A stretch of DNA of 20,499 nt from an uncultured Acetatifactor sp. (GTDB taxonomy: Bacteria > Bacillota > Clostridia > Lachnospirales > Lachnospiraceae). Both the position numbers and the translations under genes were made by a program. Positions 7,552 through 14,454 of this stretch are shown piece by piece. The DNA lies in NCBI GenBank assembly GCA_910578215.1, contig CAJTPH010000002.1, forward strand, positions 1 through 20,499. The letters are read 5' to 3'. The notes below the pieces were generated by a model. The model was not told the DNA's origin. It searched no databases and was given only the letters and a program-made list of their open reading frames with translations. Position 1 is the stretch's first letter. The number at the start of each line of letters is the position of its first letter.

Positions 7552-7655
7552 TCCGCCATTCCTTATCTTAAATTCTTTTTAATTTTCCTAAGCCCGGCCC
7601 CTGCCTGCACGTTTCCCCCGCTCAGGCATAAACCCGTCAGCCGCCGTGATAAAAC

Positions 7656-7688
7656 AAAACACCCTTGTGTCAGCCACAAGAGTGTTTT
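7656..7688 (-). terminator. Intrinsic terminator between secG and rnr
   Basis: On the minus strand the 14-base arms AAAACACTCTTGTG and CACAAGGGTGTTTT flank the loop GCTGA and are followed by GTTTTATC. The single non-Watson-Crick pair is U-G in the minus transcript but C-A in the plus one, which favours function after secG. The rest of the 7552-7700 gap shows no clear promoter for rnr. Confidence 0.85.
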
Positions 7689-7700
7689 CTTAAGCATACT

Positions 7701-7940
7701 TTAGAATACATTCAGATTCAGTATAACCGCAATCACCATAAACAATACCGCCAAAACCTTCGTGAGCTTAACCAGCATTCCCTCCATGGAACGCCCCTTG
7801 TTCTTATCCCAAAAGGTCTCCGCCGCACCGCCGATAGAACCAAGTCCTGCCGACTTGCCCTCCTGCATTAATACCAACACCACAAGCGCTATGCAAATCA
7901 ATATAAAAACAATTGTGACAATAATTCTCAATGCTCCCAT
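7701..7940 (-). CDS. secG: Protein-export membrane subunit SecG
   Basis: SecG is the small accessory subunit of the SecYEG translocon. The 79-residue protein has two transmembrane helices (about 5-24 and 54-77) joined by the conserved cytoplasmic loop, with LVLMQEGKSAGLGSIGGAAE at about 22-41. The start is the ATG at 7940, preceded by GGAGGTG with a six-base spacer. The frame stays open up to 8105, but the added residues are not SecG-like. It heads the secG-rnr-smpB-ssrA cluster and has its own terminator. Confidence 0.95.
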   Translation of the reverse strand: MGALRIIVTIVFILICIALVVLVLMQEGKSAGLGSIGGAAETFWDKNKGRSMEGMLVKLTKVLAVLFMVIAVILNLNVF

Positions 7941-7954
7941 TTCACACCTCCAAT

Positions 7955-8001
7955 GATGCGAAGCTTCATTCCTGATGTGAAGCTTCATCCTTGATGCAAA
8001 G
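7955..8001. repeat. 19-bp tandem repeat in the secG leader
   Basis: GATGCGAAGCTTCATTCCT (7955-7973), GATGTGAAGCTTCATCCTT (7974-7992) and a decayed third copy from 7993 follow each other with a 19-base period. The full copies contain the palindrome GAAGCTTC, so each can form a small hairpin. They lie 15-60 bases upstream of the secG start, close to its ribosome site. Confidence 0.8.
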
Positions 8002-8073
8002 CCCTGTTTTAAATACAAAACCCTGCTATTAACACTAAGCTTTGTTTTTATGACACAAAATATCACCTTTGCC

Positions 8074-8102
8074 AAGCAGGGTAAATAATACCATATTATA
8101 CG
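8074..8102 (-). promoter_or_regulatory. Candidate secG promoter
   Basis: On the minus strand, TTGCTT is followed after 17 bases by TATTAT with an upstream TGG (extended -10). An overlapping TATAAT lies about 9 bases further upstream, so the exact start is ambiguous. Either one gives a secG leader of roughly 130-140 bases that contains the 19-bp repeats. Coordinates are approximate to a few bases. Confidence 0.45.
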
Positions 8103-8154
8103 CAAAAAAGCAAGTACTTATTTCCGCGGATACATACCCGATTGCAGCCACAGA

Positions 8155-8218
8155 CTGACCGATTACAAGGCCCGGCGCTCCACAGGCTGACCAATTACAA
8201 GACCCGGCGAACCACAGG
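8155..8218. repeat. 32-bp tandem duplication downstream of the opp operon
   Basis: CTGACCGATTACAAGGCCCG starts at 8155 and recurs as CTGACCAATTACAAGACCCG at 8187, with both 32-base units ending in CACAGG. The units differ at about four positions. They fill the space between the stop codon of the DUF3899-like gene and the secG promoter. No intrinsic terminator is visible here. Confidence 0.85.
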
Positions 8219-8226
8219 TCAAACGC

Positions 8227-8601
8227 TCACAGCGCGGAAATCAGTACGGATACCAGCAAAAAGACCAGCCCTACCACAATATACGGCATATAGGTCTTGT
8301 TCTGCCTGCTCCGCTGCTCCTTTTTCCGGACAGTGTACTCATACAGATCCCTGTATTTTCTCACCGTGCCAAAGGTGGAAAAGCCATAGCCAAACATATC
8401 AAACGCCCCGGCTGCAGCCACCCAGAGAAGCAGCCCGAAAAAGACGGACGCAGCGCCCGCGGCGCTGAACGCGTCCACATAATAGATCCTCACCTCAAAG
8501 CCTCTCACGCACAGCACGATCAGCACAACGGCAATATTGAGCACAAGCGCCACAACATACCGGACCGGCGAGTGAAAAAACCATCTCTTTAAAAAGCCCA
8601 T
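8227..8601 (-). CDS. Small membrane protein, DUF3899-like
   Basis: This 124-residue protein has three likely transmembrane helices (about 13-31, 42-65 and 104-122) and a basic cytoplasmic stretch between the second and third (about 80-102). The segment AAAGAFDMFGYGF after the second helix resembles the conserved core of DUF3899 proteins; I make that assignment from memory with moderate confidence. The ATG at 8601 lies 2 bases after the oppF stop and has a GAAGG site 7 bases upstream; a TTG at 8607 would overlap the stop but has no properly spaced site. Its place as the last gene of the transporter operon suggests an accessory or assembly role, which is inference. Confidence 0.75.
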   Translation of the reverse strand: MGFLKRWFFHSPVRYVVALVLNIAVVLIVLCVRGFEVRIYYVDAFSAAGAASVFFGLLLWVAAAGAFDMFGYGFSTFGTVRKYRDLYEYTVRKKEQRSRQNKTYMPYIVVGLVFLLVSVLISAL

Positions 8602-8603
8602 AC

Positions 8604-9884
8604 TCAAGCCTTCAATTCTTCCACATATCTGTCATACTCCGCTTTGTTACAGTAAACAAAGTGATCCTTCCGCACTTCCCTTAATTCGGGTTCATCCCCG
8701 TGCTCATAGTCATGCACCTCCGCGGGATTGTAAAGGATACGCTGTCTTCTCCTTTCCGATCTGGGATTCGGCTTGGGAATCGCGGAGAGCAGCGCCTTTG
8801 TATACGGATGCAGGGGATGCTCAAAAAGCTCGCTGCTGGATGCTTTCTCAACCACCTTTCCGTAATACATCACCACAATGGTATCGCAGAAATATTTTAC
8901 AACGGAGAGGTCATGGGCAATAAAGATAATAGACAGGTTCAATTCCTCCTGCAATTCGTTCAGAAGATTGATCACCTGCGCCCTGATCGACACGTCCAGC
9001 GCCGAAATCGGCTCGTCGCAGATCAAAAGCCTGGGATTCATGACAAGCGCTCTGGCAATACCGATTCTCTGTCTCTGGCCTCCGGAAAATTCATGGGGAT
9101 AACGCGACGCGTGCTCCTCCACCAGACCTACCTTATTCAGCATCTCCACAACCTTTTTATGGTTTTCCTTCTTATTGCGGAAGCCCTGAATACGCAGTCC
9201 CTCCTGTATGATATCCTCTACGGTCATGCGGGGGTCCAGGGAATCGACCGGGTCCTGAAAGATCATCTGGATCTCGTTTAACAGCTTTCTGCTGGTATGC
9301 GCATTGTCATATCTGATCTGTTTGATTTTCTCCTGCTGAACCTTTTTTATGCTGTTAATTCTTTCCTTTATTCCTGCAACGGCATTCTGTGCGTCGCCGT
9401 TCAGCTTTGAAAGCTTTTCCTGATAATCGGCGCTGCCCTTATCCAGACCTGCGATATCCTTTGCCAGCTTTTCCTGAATCCTTTTTATTTCCTCATTGCC
9501 GCGGATTCTTGACCACTTGATCTCTTTTCTGTTCCATCTGGTGCCGCCGCTGATCCGCACGCCCTTATAATAGACGGAGCCCGACGTAATATCATAGAGA
9601 CGGATAATACTTCTTCCCGTGGTCGTCTTGCCGCAGCCGCTCTCGCCCACAATACCAAGGCACTCTCCCTCCCTGATATCAAAGGAAACGTTGGAGACTG
9701 CCTTCAGCTTCTGGCGGCCGGGACCCTTTCCGAAGAAAAAGAACTGCTTCAGATTCCTGACGGACAGTATCGTTCCCTGCTCTCTGAGCTCCGGCTTCTG
9801 CTTCACCCTGGGATTTATATTGTAATGATTGTTAAACTCTGCGTCACTTATTTTTCCTGCATTATGGTTTTTTGTCTCACTCAT
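8604..9884 (-). CDS. oppF: Oligopeptide ABC transporter ATPase, OppF-like, with helical insertion
   Basis: This is one of the two ATP-hydrolysing subunits of a peptide/nickel-class importer, acting on the cytoplasmic face. In 426 residues: Walker A GESGCGKTT (80-88), Q-loop glutamine 210 in MIFQDP, signature FSGGQRQR (266-273), Walker B LLICDEPISALD (286-297), H-loop His324, and the oligo/dipeptide C-terminal extension (about 345-400). Between Walker A and the Q-loop is an extra segment (about 111-199), lysine- and glutamate-rich and predicted helical, that typical OppF proteins of about 310-330 residues lack. The ATG at 9884 has a GGAGG site and overlaps the end of oppD by 8 bases, suggesting translational coupling. 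The transported substrate is not determined. Confidence 0.93.
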   Translation of the reverse strand: MSETKNHNAGKISDAEFNNHYNINPRVKQKPELREQGTILSVRNLKQFFFFGKGPGRQKLKAVSNVSFDIREGECLGIVGESGCGKTTTGRSIIRLYDITSGSVYYKGVRISGGTRWNRKEIKWSRIRGNEEIKRIQEKLAKDIAGLDKGSADYQEKLSKLNGDAQNAVAGIKERINSIKKVQQEKIKQIRYDNAHTSRKLLNEIQMIFQDPVDSLDPRMTVEDIIQEGLRIQGFRNKKENHKKVVEMLNKVGLVEEHASRYPHEFSGGQRQRIGIARALVMNPRLLICDEPISALDVSIRAQVINLLNELQEELNLSIIFIAHDLSVVKYFCDTIVVMYYGKVVEKASSSELFEHPLHPYTKALLSAIPKPNPRSERRRQRILYNPAEVHDYEHGDEPELREVRKDHFVYCNKAEYDRYVEELKA

Positions 9885-11370
9885 CACATCTGTCCTCCTC
9901 AAGTGAAATTCGGATTCTCTCGCTCACAATCTTAGGCATCTCAACCTTCGGCGCATGAGAATCCAAAAGCCATGTAGCAGCATAGTGGGTATCGCTGACC
10001 TTAAACATCGGCGGTTCTTCCCTGTAATCAATATTCATCGCATACCGGCTGCGCGCGGCAAACGCGTCTCCCTTGGGGGGATAGATCATATTGGGCGGAG
10101 TGCCGGGAATCGCCTCAAGCTTTTCCTTGCTGTCCACATCGGGGATACTTGAAAGCAGCGCCCATGTATAGGGATGCTTGGGATCGTAAAATATCTCCTC
10201 CGACGTGCCGTACTCCACGATCTTCCCTGCATACATGACGGCCACCCTGTCCGCCATATTTGCCACGACCCCAAGGTCATGGGTTATGAAAATACAGGAG
10301 AGATTCCTCTCCGCCTTGATCCGGTTTATCAGCTCCAGTATCTGCGCCTGGATGGTAACGTCCAGGGCCGTTGTGGGCTCGTCGCAGATCAAAATCTCCG
10401 GCGACGCCGTCAAAGCGATGGCAATGACAATACGCTGTCTCATTCCGCCTGAAAACTCAAAGGGAAACTGCTTATAGCGTCTCTCCGGATCAGGTATGCC
10501 TACCTCCCGCATAATAGCAAGAGCGCGCTTCTTCGCCTCCGCCTTGGTGATTTTAAGCTTGTTTATATACGCAAGCTTTTCTTCCTCTATCTCCTTGCCA
10601 AGCCTTGTCTTTTCCTCTCCCGAGGCAGCCGCAAGCTTTTTCTCAAGCTCCGCAAGCCGCGTCTTGTGCTCGGAGATAACCTTTTCCTTATATTCCTGAA
10701 CCTGCTGTTTTGCCTTCTTCTCCGTCTCCTCCAGCACTGCCTTCAGCTCTTTTGCCTTTGCCTCATAGGTCCTTCGCGTGTTCTTCTCGAATTCCTTAAA
10801 CGCAAGCTTCCTTTCTCTGATCGCCTGTCTGTCGGCGGCCCGCTCCCCGGCGCTGACATTTTCCTTTGCGTTCAGCTCGGAAATATAAGCTTCCAGCTTC
10901 TTTTTCTCGTTTGCAATCTCAATGCTCATCTTTGCCAGAGCATTCTTGTACCTTATAAGGTCGTCGCTGATCAGGTCATTGTACATGAGCTTCAGCTTGT
11001 CTGAATTAATCAGCATAGCCTCCGTGATCTGCTTGCCGATTCGGACAATCGGATTTAAGGAAGACAGCGGGTCCTGAAATATCATGCCGATCTTATGACC
11101 GCGAATCTTATAAAACTCGTCCTCGGAAACCTCAAGAAGATTTTCTCCGCGGTACATGATATTTCCGCTCTCGATAATAGCGTTATTTGCAAGGATACCC
11201 ATGATCGCCTTTGACGTAACCGATTTACCCGAGCCCGATTCTCCTACAATACAGAGCGTTTCCCCGCGGTTTAAGTCGAAAGAGATATCACGCACAGCTT
11301 TCAAGATGCCATTATCCGTTTTAAAATTAATAGCAAGATTATTTACCGATAAAACCTTATCCTGTGACAT
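9877..11370 (-). CDS. oppD: Oligopeptide ABC transporter ATPase, OppD-like, with long coiled-coil insertion
   Basis: This is the partner ATPase of the importer, 497 residues against about 330-350 for typical OppD. Visible motifs are Walker A GESGSGKS (43-50), Q-loop Q99 in MIFQDPLSSLNP, signature FSGGMRQR (306-313), Walker B EILICDEPTTALD (325-337), H-loop His364, and the C-terminal extension with PPNMIYPPKGDAF. About 150 residues (roughly 122-272) between Q-loop and signature are very rich in K, E and A with few prolines, matching a helical hairpin or coiled coil inserted in the helical subdomain. The flanking sequences resume the normal OppD pattern, so this is an in-frame insertion and not a frameshift. 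I chose the ATG at 11370; an in-frame GTG three codons earlier is possible. It follows oppC by 45 bases. Confidence 0.93.
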   Translation of the reverse strand: MSQDKVLSVNNLAINFKTDNGILKAVRDISFDLNRGETLCIVGESGSGKSVTSKAIMGILANNAIIESGNIMYRGENLLEVSEDEFYKIRGHKIGMIFQDPLSSLNPIVRIGKQITEAMLINSDKLKLMYNDLISDDLIRYKNALAKMSIEIANEKKKLEAYISELNAKENVSAGERAADRQAIRERKLAFKEFEKNTRRTYEAKAKELKAVLEETEKKAKQQVQEYKEKVISEHKTRLAELEKKLAAASGEEKTRLGKEIEEEKLAYINKLKITKAEAKKRALAIMREVGIPDPERRYKQFPFEFSGGMRQRIVIAIALTASPEILICDEPTTALDVTIQAQILELINRIKAERNLSCIFITHDLGVVANMADRVAVMYAGKIVEYGTSEEIFYDPKHPYTWALLSSIPDVDSKEKLEAIPGTPPNMIYPPKGDAFAARSRYAMNIDYREEPPMFKVSDTHYAATWLLDSHAPKVEMPKIVSERIRISLEEDRCDE

Positions 11371-11415
11371 TTGAATCACACACCTTTCTGTAACCTGATA
11401 ACAGTTTCTCTCTCC

Positions 11416-13305
11416 TTATTCGCTGCCCTTCAAGGCAGGGTTAAACGCATCTCTCAGCCCGTTGCCGAACAGATTAAACGATATCATCATAAGCGCCATC
11501 ACGACCGCCGGGAAAATGACAAGGTTGGGATAAATCCCCAGGTACGGCTGGTTATTGGACATCATAACGCCAAAGGACTGCTTTCCCTGAAGCCCCAGAT
11601 TCAGATACGCCAGCGACGCCTCCGAAAAGATTCCGCTGGGAATCATCAGTACGCTGGAGGTAATAATCGTACCCATTGAATTCGGCAGAATATGCTTAAA
11701 AATCAGCCTGATATCCGTCGAGCCCAGGGTTCTTGAGGCAAGCACATACTCACGTCCTTTAAAACGGTAAAACTGCGAACGGGTCCTGTGCGCGGTCCCG
11801 ATCCACCCTGTCAGGCAGAGCGCCAGCACAAAGGTAAAGAAATTATTGCCCAAATGCAGGATACACAGAGTCATGACAACAATCCAGGGCACACCGCCCA
11901 GAATCTCGCAGAAACGCTCCATCCAAATATCCACGTTTCCGCCGAAATATCCTGAAACGGCGCCCCATACAAGACCGAAGGAAAAGCAGAACGCCGCCGT
12001 ACACACTCCCAGAAACAGGGAGGTCCGCAGACCCGCAAAAGCCCGCTTAAAGGTATCAAAGCCGGATGCATCCGTTCCGAACAGGAATTTCGGCATCTTG
12101 TCATAGCCCAGCTTCTTATATCCGAAGCCTCTGGCAGTGATGCTGGAAAGCTTCTTCGTAATGCCCATCACGGTCTGGCTTTCCACCACATCAATGGGGC
12201 AGTCGTCCGTAAGCTTGACAAAGGACTCCGGACCCACCGTGTAATCGTATGTGCAGTAGCCCGCTTCTATCCAGTTGTTCAGCTCCGTGGCGGAATAAGT
12301 CACCAAATCCGCGTCGTCATAGACAAGCGCATAGGTATCGATGGTATAATCACAGTAATAAATCAGAGAATCATGAATTCCCTTACGCCCGGTACATGAC
12401 CAATAGGACAGAGAATTTACATCGCCCGTATTGATAAAATCCGTGGCATCCGTGATGGAAACGGCAGCAATCTCCTCCGCGTTCTTCACCGTATCCTTTG
12501 CGCTTATGACAGCGCTTTCAACAAGGATATACTGAAAATTGGAGGAGGCGGATTTCACCTCAAACACGATCTGCGCCCGCAGCGAATCGTATCCCGCCTG
12601 CTTCAGCACATCGCTTATGCTTACGGAAAGAGGGCTGTAATCCCGTGAAAAATCCCTGAGCATAACCGTCTCGTCACCCGATTTTAAATAAACCGCGTAC
12701 TCTCCAAGCTCCGAGCTGCTGACACCGTTCTCATCGCTGAAAATCACATCCAGCTTATACTCTCCCGCCACATTAAAGTCTACCGCCCGGGAGAGCATTA
12801 ATGAATTTTTATTGTCCAATGCCACGTCAGTGGCAACCACCACTACGCCGCCCTGGCCGTAAGGATTCGCCGTGTCGATCTTTGTGGGCTGTTCATCCAC
12901 CTTGATCTTGACCAGCGCCGCCTTAATCGCAGCGACGGAATATCTTCCCGACAGGGCGGGCACTTCGTTATCCACATCGTAAACGATATGCTCCATCTTC
13001 CTGGTCCCGTCCCAGAAGCCAGTTCCCGCCTCAAAAAGCTTCGGCGCAAGAAAAGCCTCCGGCGTGCTCACCATCGTGATATTACAGGGAGAAAGCATGG
13101 GCACAAATACAGTAAGAAGTATCAGTATGCCGAGAATAATACTGCCGGCAACCGAAGCCTTATTCTTACAGAATCTCCTGAGCGCGTCTTTAAAGAAGGT
13201 AGTGGGCTTTGTATCAAGTTTTTTATCCGTGACCCGTTTATCCTTCTGAATCAGGACAAAGTCATCGTCCCTGAAAACAATTTCTCTTTGTTTTGTATCA
13301 GCCAT
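11416..13305 (-). CDS. oppC: Oligopeptide ABC transporter permease, OppC-like, with large extracytoplasmic domain
   Basis: This is the second transmembrane subunit of the importer. It has 629 residues, about twice the usual length of around 300. A cytoplasmic N-terminus and TM1 (about 51-71) come first, then about 330 residues (72-405) outside the membrane. The normal OppC core then resumes at FGTDASGFDTFKRAFAG (409-425), where the family has GTDxxGRDxxSR. Several helices follow, with the ATPase-contacting loop EYVLASRTLGSTDIRLIFKH (519-538) and the usual end NLFGNGLRDAFNPAL. The inserted part has a beta-rich stretch (about 165-275) and four cysteines (304, 318, 351, 369) that could form disulfides. 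The start overlaps the oppB stop by one base (TAATG), implying coupled translation. Confidence 0.92.
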   Translation of the reverse strand: MADTKQREIVFRDDDFVLIQKDKRVTDKKLDTKPTTFFKDALRRFCKNKASVAGSIILGILILLTVFVPMLSPCNITMVSTPEAFLAPKLFEAGTGFWDGTRKMEHIVYDVDNEVPALSGRYSVAAIKAALVKIKVDEQPTKIDTANPYGQGGVVVVATDVALDNKNSLMLSRAVDFNVAGEYKLDVIFSDENGVSSSELGEYAVYLKSGDETVMLRDFSRDYSPLSVSISDVLKQAGYDSLRAQIVFEVKSASSNFQYILVESAVISAKDTVKNAEEIAAVSITDATDFINTGDVNSLSYWSCTGRKGIHDSLIYYCDYTIDTYALVYDDADLVTYSATELNNWIEAGYCTYDYTVGPESFVKLTDDCPIDVVESQTVMGITKKLSSITARGFGYKKLGYDKMPKFLFGTDASGFDTFKRAFAGLRTSLFLGVCTAAFCFSFGLVWGAVSGYFGGNVDIWMERFCEILGGVPWIVVMTLCILHLGNNFFTFVLALCLTGWIGTAHRTRSQFYRFKGREYVLASRTLGSTDIRLIFKHILPNSMGTIITSSVLMIPSGIFSEASLAYLNLGLQGKQSFGVMMSNNQPYLGIYPNLVIFPAVVMALMMISFNLFGNGLRDAFNPALKGSE

Positions 13306-14342
13306 TATTTCTTTGCCCCCATTCTGATTCTAGGATCAATAAACCCATAGGAAAGATCCAGCAATATGCCTGCCAGAAGACCCAGCGTGGTAAAGATCGC
13401 CATGTCCACAAACAGAAGGTCATAATCCTTATAATTCAGCGCCAAAATAAACAGTTTCCCGATTCCGGGAATGCCGTACAGCTGTTCCAGTATCATTGCG
13501 CCGCCCAAAATACCGATAAACTCCGCCAGGATAGACGGGAAGATCGGCACCATGGCGTTTTTCATGGCATGACGCATGATAGCCTGGCTCCTTGTAAGCC
13601 CCTTGGTACGAGCCAAGAGCAGATAATCGCTCTCCATAACCTCGCACAGCTCCGCCCGCACAAAGCGGCAGTATCCGCAGATGGAGCCGAAGGACAGACA
13701 GAACACAGGTATGATATAGCCCTGTATCTTCATGGCCGTAGTCGCCGAATCGGTAGGCCAGGTGGACGGCAGCCAGCCCAGATTATAGCAGAATATCCTG
13801 AGCACAAAGGAAATCAGGACAAAGCTTGGTATCGATATAAAAATCATGACCAATGTAGAAATCGTATGGTCCGTCATTGTATTCTTTTTCAAAGCTGCCC
13901 ATATACCGAGCAGAATTCCGATCGGCACCGAAAAGATAACCGACAATATATTCAGCCGGATGGAATACCCGATCCGGGAACCGATAATGACCGAGGCCGA
14001 GACATTCGGCTGGAATGTCTTGCTATAGCCCCAATCCCATTTTGTGACAATGTTTTTCAGCCAGTTTGCATACTGTTTAATAATCGGAACCTGATAATAA
14101 TAATTGGCACGACCATTATTAGAAGGCGTCTTGTACAGATACTCGCCGTATTCCGGTACCTCGTGGTCAAACCGGTAGACGTATCCAAGATTATACTGTT
14201 TGTCAAAATATGAGATCTGCTGAGTATCTCCCCCGATAGGCCGTTCAAACGGAAGGAGCTTAACTAAAATATAGGTCAGTGAAAGTATAATAAAGGCTGT
14301 CATAAGAGCGAGTCCCACTCTTTTTACAACATATTTTCCCAT
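13305..14342 (-). CDS. oppB: Oligopeptide ABC transporter permease, OppB-like
   Basis: This is the first transmembrane subunit of the importer, 345 residues. TM1 lies at about 8-28, followed by an extracytoplasmic stretch of about 80 residues (30-110) rich in tyrosine and asparagine, somewhat longer than usual for OppB. The remaining helices lie between about 125 and 335. The ATPase-contacting loop DYLLLARTKGLTRSQAIMRH (239-258) and the family end DLSYGFIDPRIRMG are clear. The ATG at 14342 has a GGGAGGA site close by; the upstream in-frame residues, starting near 14402, are not permease-like. The gene lies 112 bases after the binding-protein gene, with a stem-loop in the gap. Confidence 0.94.
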   Translation of the reverse strand: MGKYVVKRVGLALMTAFIILSLTYILVKLLPFERPIGGDTQQISYFDKQYNLGYVYRFDHEVPEYGEYLYKTPSNNGRANYYYQVPIIKQYANWLKNIVTKWDWGYSKTFQPNVSASVIIGSRIGYSIRLNILSVIFSVPIGILLGIWAALKKNTMTDHTISTLVMIFISIPSFVLISFVLRIFCYNLGWLPSTWPTDSATTAMKIQGYIIPVFCLSFGSICGYCRFVRAELCEVMESDYLLLARTKGLTRSQAIMRHAMKNAMVPIFPSILAEFIGILGGAMILEQLYGIPGIGKLFILALNYKDYDLLFVDMAIFTTLGLLAGILLDLSYGFIDPRIRMGAKK

Positions 14343-14376
14343 AGTCCTCCCTTTGCTTCCTCGTAGATATTTGAAA

Positions 14377-14408
14377 GGTAATGTGGCCGGCAAGCCAGCC
14401 ACATTACC
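14377..14408 (-). terminator. Intercistronic stem-loop after the binding-protein gene
   Basis: GGTAATGTGGC and GCCACATTACC form a perfect 11-bp stem, extended inward by a GGC/GCC pairing. On the minus strand it is followed by TTTC, only a weak U-tract. In SBP-first operons such structures often act as partial terminators or 3'-end stabilisers that make the binding protein more abundant than the membrane subunits. That role here is inferred. Confidence 0.65.
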
Positions 14409-14454
14409 CTCAAATGAAAAATAACAACGATAGCTTCCCTATTCCGTATTTACA

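Noticed and set aside
7941..8105. N-terminal extension of SecG
   Set aside because: The frame is open, but the residues come from the repeat-rich leader, are not SecG-like, and a strong ribosome site precedes the internal ATG.
8604..11370. Frameshift or fusion artefact explaining the long ATPases
   Set aside because: Both frames stay open through the insertions, the composition is coherent (K/E/A-rich helical) and all downstream motifs are in frame.
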